From an uncultured Draconibacterium sp. (GTDB taxonomy: Bacteria; Bacteroidota; Bacteroidia; Bacteroidales; Prolixibacteraceae): DNA of 64,000 nucleotides. Each line of letters opens with the position of its first letter. The stretch's first letter is position 1. The stretch covers positions 1 to 64,000 of the forward strand of contig CANLMQ010000009.1 in assembly GCA_947492175.1 (NCBI GenBank). The letters are read 5' to 3'. Positions 62,366-64,000 of this stretch are shown here, piece by piece. The notes under the pieces were generated by a model. It was not told the DNA's origin and made no database searches. It was given only the letters and a program-made list of their open reading frames with translations. The translations under genes were made by a program, and so were the position numbers.

Positions 62366-64000
62366 TTGTTTTTAGAACTTTCTTGTTGATTTTAATCTTG
62401 TATTTCGAGCGTAATTGTTTGATCCAATTTTTTTCAAGGTAGCTTTGGTATTCCGAAATATATAAACCACGTGCTTCGTTTAGCAATTTTTGTTCAGGGC
62501 CTACTTTATTGCCCCTTACAAATGTAGTTGCACTGTCGAAATTTTCGGGTTCGCGTCCGTTCCAAACGTAATAGTCAACAATATGGTTTCGTCCTTCTTC
62601 CCACGCGCCGGTTTCAAAAGAAATAATTTCTTCATCAGTGTTTAAGTGTGCTGTAACTTCGTCATTGGTCATCCCGGCACCTAAAAGATCTTCGGCTTTT
62701 TCACGAACCTCTGCACTTTTACATGTAATTATACTGCCTTTAAAACGTTCGCCCCAATGATGCTTGCTTTTATTTTTTTCATAAAAATTTTCCAGGCCCA
62801 CTGTATCTGCCGAAGCAAAATTCCAAATTTTCTCCTGCGAAATATTAAACAGTAAAATACCGTCGTGGTATTCGTTTAATAAGTACCTGAATTCGGGGTA
62901 CTTTTCTTCCAGTTTTGAATCTTCCAGTTTTGTAATTTCATCGTCGATCCATTGATCATAGACCGATAAATACAATCCACTTTTAATCCGGTTCTCCTGA
63001 ACATAGGAAATTAAATCGGTAGTTTTGTAGGTTTTATTGTCGATACTAAAAAGATCAAGTTCGGGAATAGTTTGTTTGTTTTGGATGTTCATTCCCTGCA
63101 TAGCTCGTTTGCCCTCTTCGTTTTCCTGAAAGTTGTATTCGGTTTTTAATTTATTGATAAAAACTTTTTTACTGGAAGTTCGTCTTGCCTGATCTTTTCT
63201 GATTTTGCTTTCAATTTCGTTTTTTACTTTCTCGAATGGCGGAACAGGACGTTGGTTTAGTTTTTTAATGATGTGGTAGCCAAACGGAGTCTCCACAGGC
63301 TTTGATATATCTCCGTTGTTTTGAAGTGCAAATGCTGCATTCGAAAATTCCGGGACAATTCTTCCGGCCGAGAACCAGGGCATTTCGCCTCCTTTTACTG
63401 CCGATCGTTTATCCTGCGATTCTTTTTTTGCCAGTTCGGCAAAGTCAGCTCCATTAATCAATAGCTGATAAATGGCTTCAATTTCTTCTTTTGCTTTTTG
63501 TCTGACTTCAGGAGTGGCTGCCTGCGGAACATTTTTCATAATATGTGCCACCTGAATTTCACCTTTATTTTCGCGTAAGTCGTGTACTTTTATCAGGTGG
63601 TATCCAAAAGAAGTTCTAATAGGTTCAGAAATTTCGCCAACGGGAGTCGTAAAAGCAGCATCCTCAAATGGCGCTACCATGGTAAAAGCCGAGAAATAGC
63701 CTAAATTTCCCTTGTTCTTTTTTGCAGAGGGATCTTCAGAATATTCCATGGCAGCTTCTGCAAAATCTTTTCCGTTATTTATTTCTTCTCTAATGTCTTT
63801 TATTTTGTCGAGGACTTGCTTCTCTTTGGCAGCTGGGGCATTTTTATCGACAAGTAGTAAAATATGGCTGGCATTAACTTCATGTGTCATCCGGCGATAC
63901 AATTCATGTACCAACTGATCGTCGTAATCATGATCGGTTAAATAGGGTGCTGCAATTTCTTTTCGGTAACCGGCCAGTTCATTAATAAATACCTTATTGG
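62352..64000 (-). CDS. SurA-like peptidyl-prolyl isomerase (partial, 5' end outside window)
   Basis: At least 549 residues; the frame is open to the window end (ending in NKVFINELAGYRKEIAAPY on the minus strand), so the start and signal peptide are missing here. Two tandem parvulin domains are seen (VNASHILLLVDKNAPAAKEK ... GYFSAFTMVAPFEDAAF ... SFGYHLIKVHD, then IQVAHIMKNVPQAATP ... GGEMPWFSAGRIVPEFSNAAF ... PFGYHIIKKL), followed by a helical C-terminal domain of about 300 residues. It is the first of three SurA-like genes in the operon. Confidence 0.88.
   Translation of the reverse strand, partial: NKVFINELAGYRKEIAAPYLTDHDYDDQLVHELYRRMTHEVNASHILLLVDKNAPAAKEKQVLDKIKDIREEINNGKDFAEAAMEYSEDPSAKKNKGNLGYFSAFTMVAPFEDAAFTTPVGEISEPIRTSFGYHLIKVHDLRENKGEIQVAHIMKNVPQAATPEVRQKAKEEIEAIYQLLINGADFAELAKKESQDKRSAVKGGEMPWFSAGRIVPEFSNAAFALQNNGDISKPVETPFGYHIIKKLNQRPVPPFEKVKNEIESKIRKDQARRTSSKKVFINKLKTEYNFQENEEGKRAMQGMNIQNKQTIPELDLFSIDNKTYKTTDLISYVQENRIKSGLYLSVYDQWIDDEITKLEDSKLEEKYPEFRYLLNEYHDGILLFNISQEKIWNFASADTVGLENFYEKNKSKHHWGERFKGSIITCKSAEVREKAEDLLGAGMTNDEVTAHLNTDEEIISFETGAWEEGRNHIVDYYVWNGREPENFDSATTFVRGNKVGPEQKLLNEARGLYISEYQSYLEKNWIKQLRSKYKIKINKKVLKTIEGV

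Overview
The window is chromosomal DNA from a Bacteroidota bacterium, most likely a marine or sediment polysaccharide degrader of the Marinilabiliales/Prolixibacteraceae type. The phylum call rests on several things seen together: a type IX secretion C-terminal domain (gene at 43152-44681), DUF5686, DUF4230 and OstA_2 proteins, many short lipoproteins, promoters of the TTTG-N19-TAnnTTTG type, and glycoside hydrolases next to a sulfatase. The order-level guess is inference from gene content only.

Layout. 1-960: right part of an IS3-family element. 1164-1388: a two-sided 21-bp periodic array. 1453-9480: an accessory block of nine same-strand genes, mostly secreted or lipoproteins, arranged in seven units. 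The units are separated by long structured repeats whose outer ends behave like integron attC R''/R' boxes: each gene unit carries complementary ends of its own (for example GTTGTGTGCA / TGCACACAAC, or GTTAACGCC / GGCGTTAAC). No integrase lies nearby, so this looks like an integron cassette cluster lacking an integrase, in a phylum where such arrays are unexpected. It is the main discovery candidate of the window.

9603-20004: carbohydrate-related genes (two tandem beta-propeller glycosidase-like proteins, a large clan GH-D-like enzyme, a Tat-exported TIM-barrel-like protein) with three tRNA genes, folE and a PQQ-type propeller lipoprotein between them. 20053-38206: housekeeping genes (dus, trhO, purC, phoH, mazG), two serine beta-lactamase-like lipoproteins, a subtilase, a TlpA-like thioredoxin, a DUF5686 outer-membrane protein, an FMN-binding glutamate synthase-like enzyme. 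A LytS/LytTR two-component pair ends the section at 39234. 39483-40064: 21-bp and 7-bp tandem repeats. 40054-49812: a dicarboxylate symporter, an arylsulfatase, a T9SS esterase, plsC, ilvA, dgkA, creD with a winged-helix regulator.

49921-56930: a minus-strand operon leuA-leuC-(four-helix-bundle gene)-leuD-cimA-leuB. It begins with a 23-codon leader peptide very rich in Ile and Leu codons, followed by mutually exclusive antiterminator and terminator hairpins. The citramalate synthase is of the Leptospira type, so the operon can serve isoleucine as well as leucine, which matches the codon content of the leader. The four-helix-bundle gene inside the operon is bracketed by a perfect 13-bp inverted repeat.

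57143-57412: a 41-bp repeat array with a palindromic core. 57552-64000: an envelope-biogenesis operon on the minus strand (three SurA/parvulin-like proteins, a MoxR ATPase, an OstA-like protein), with its first gene cut by the window end.
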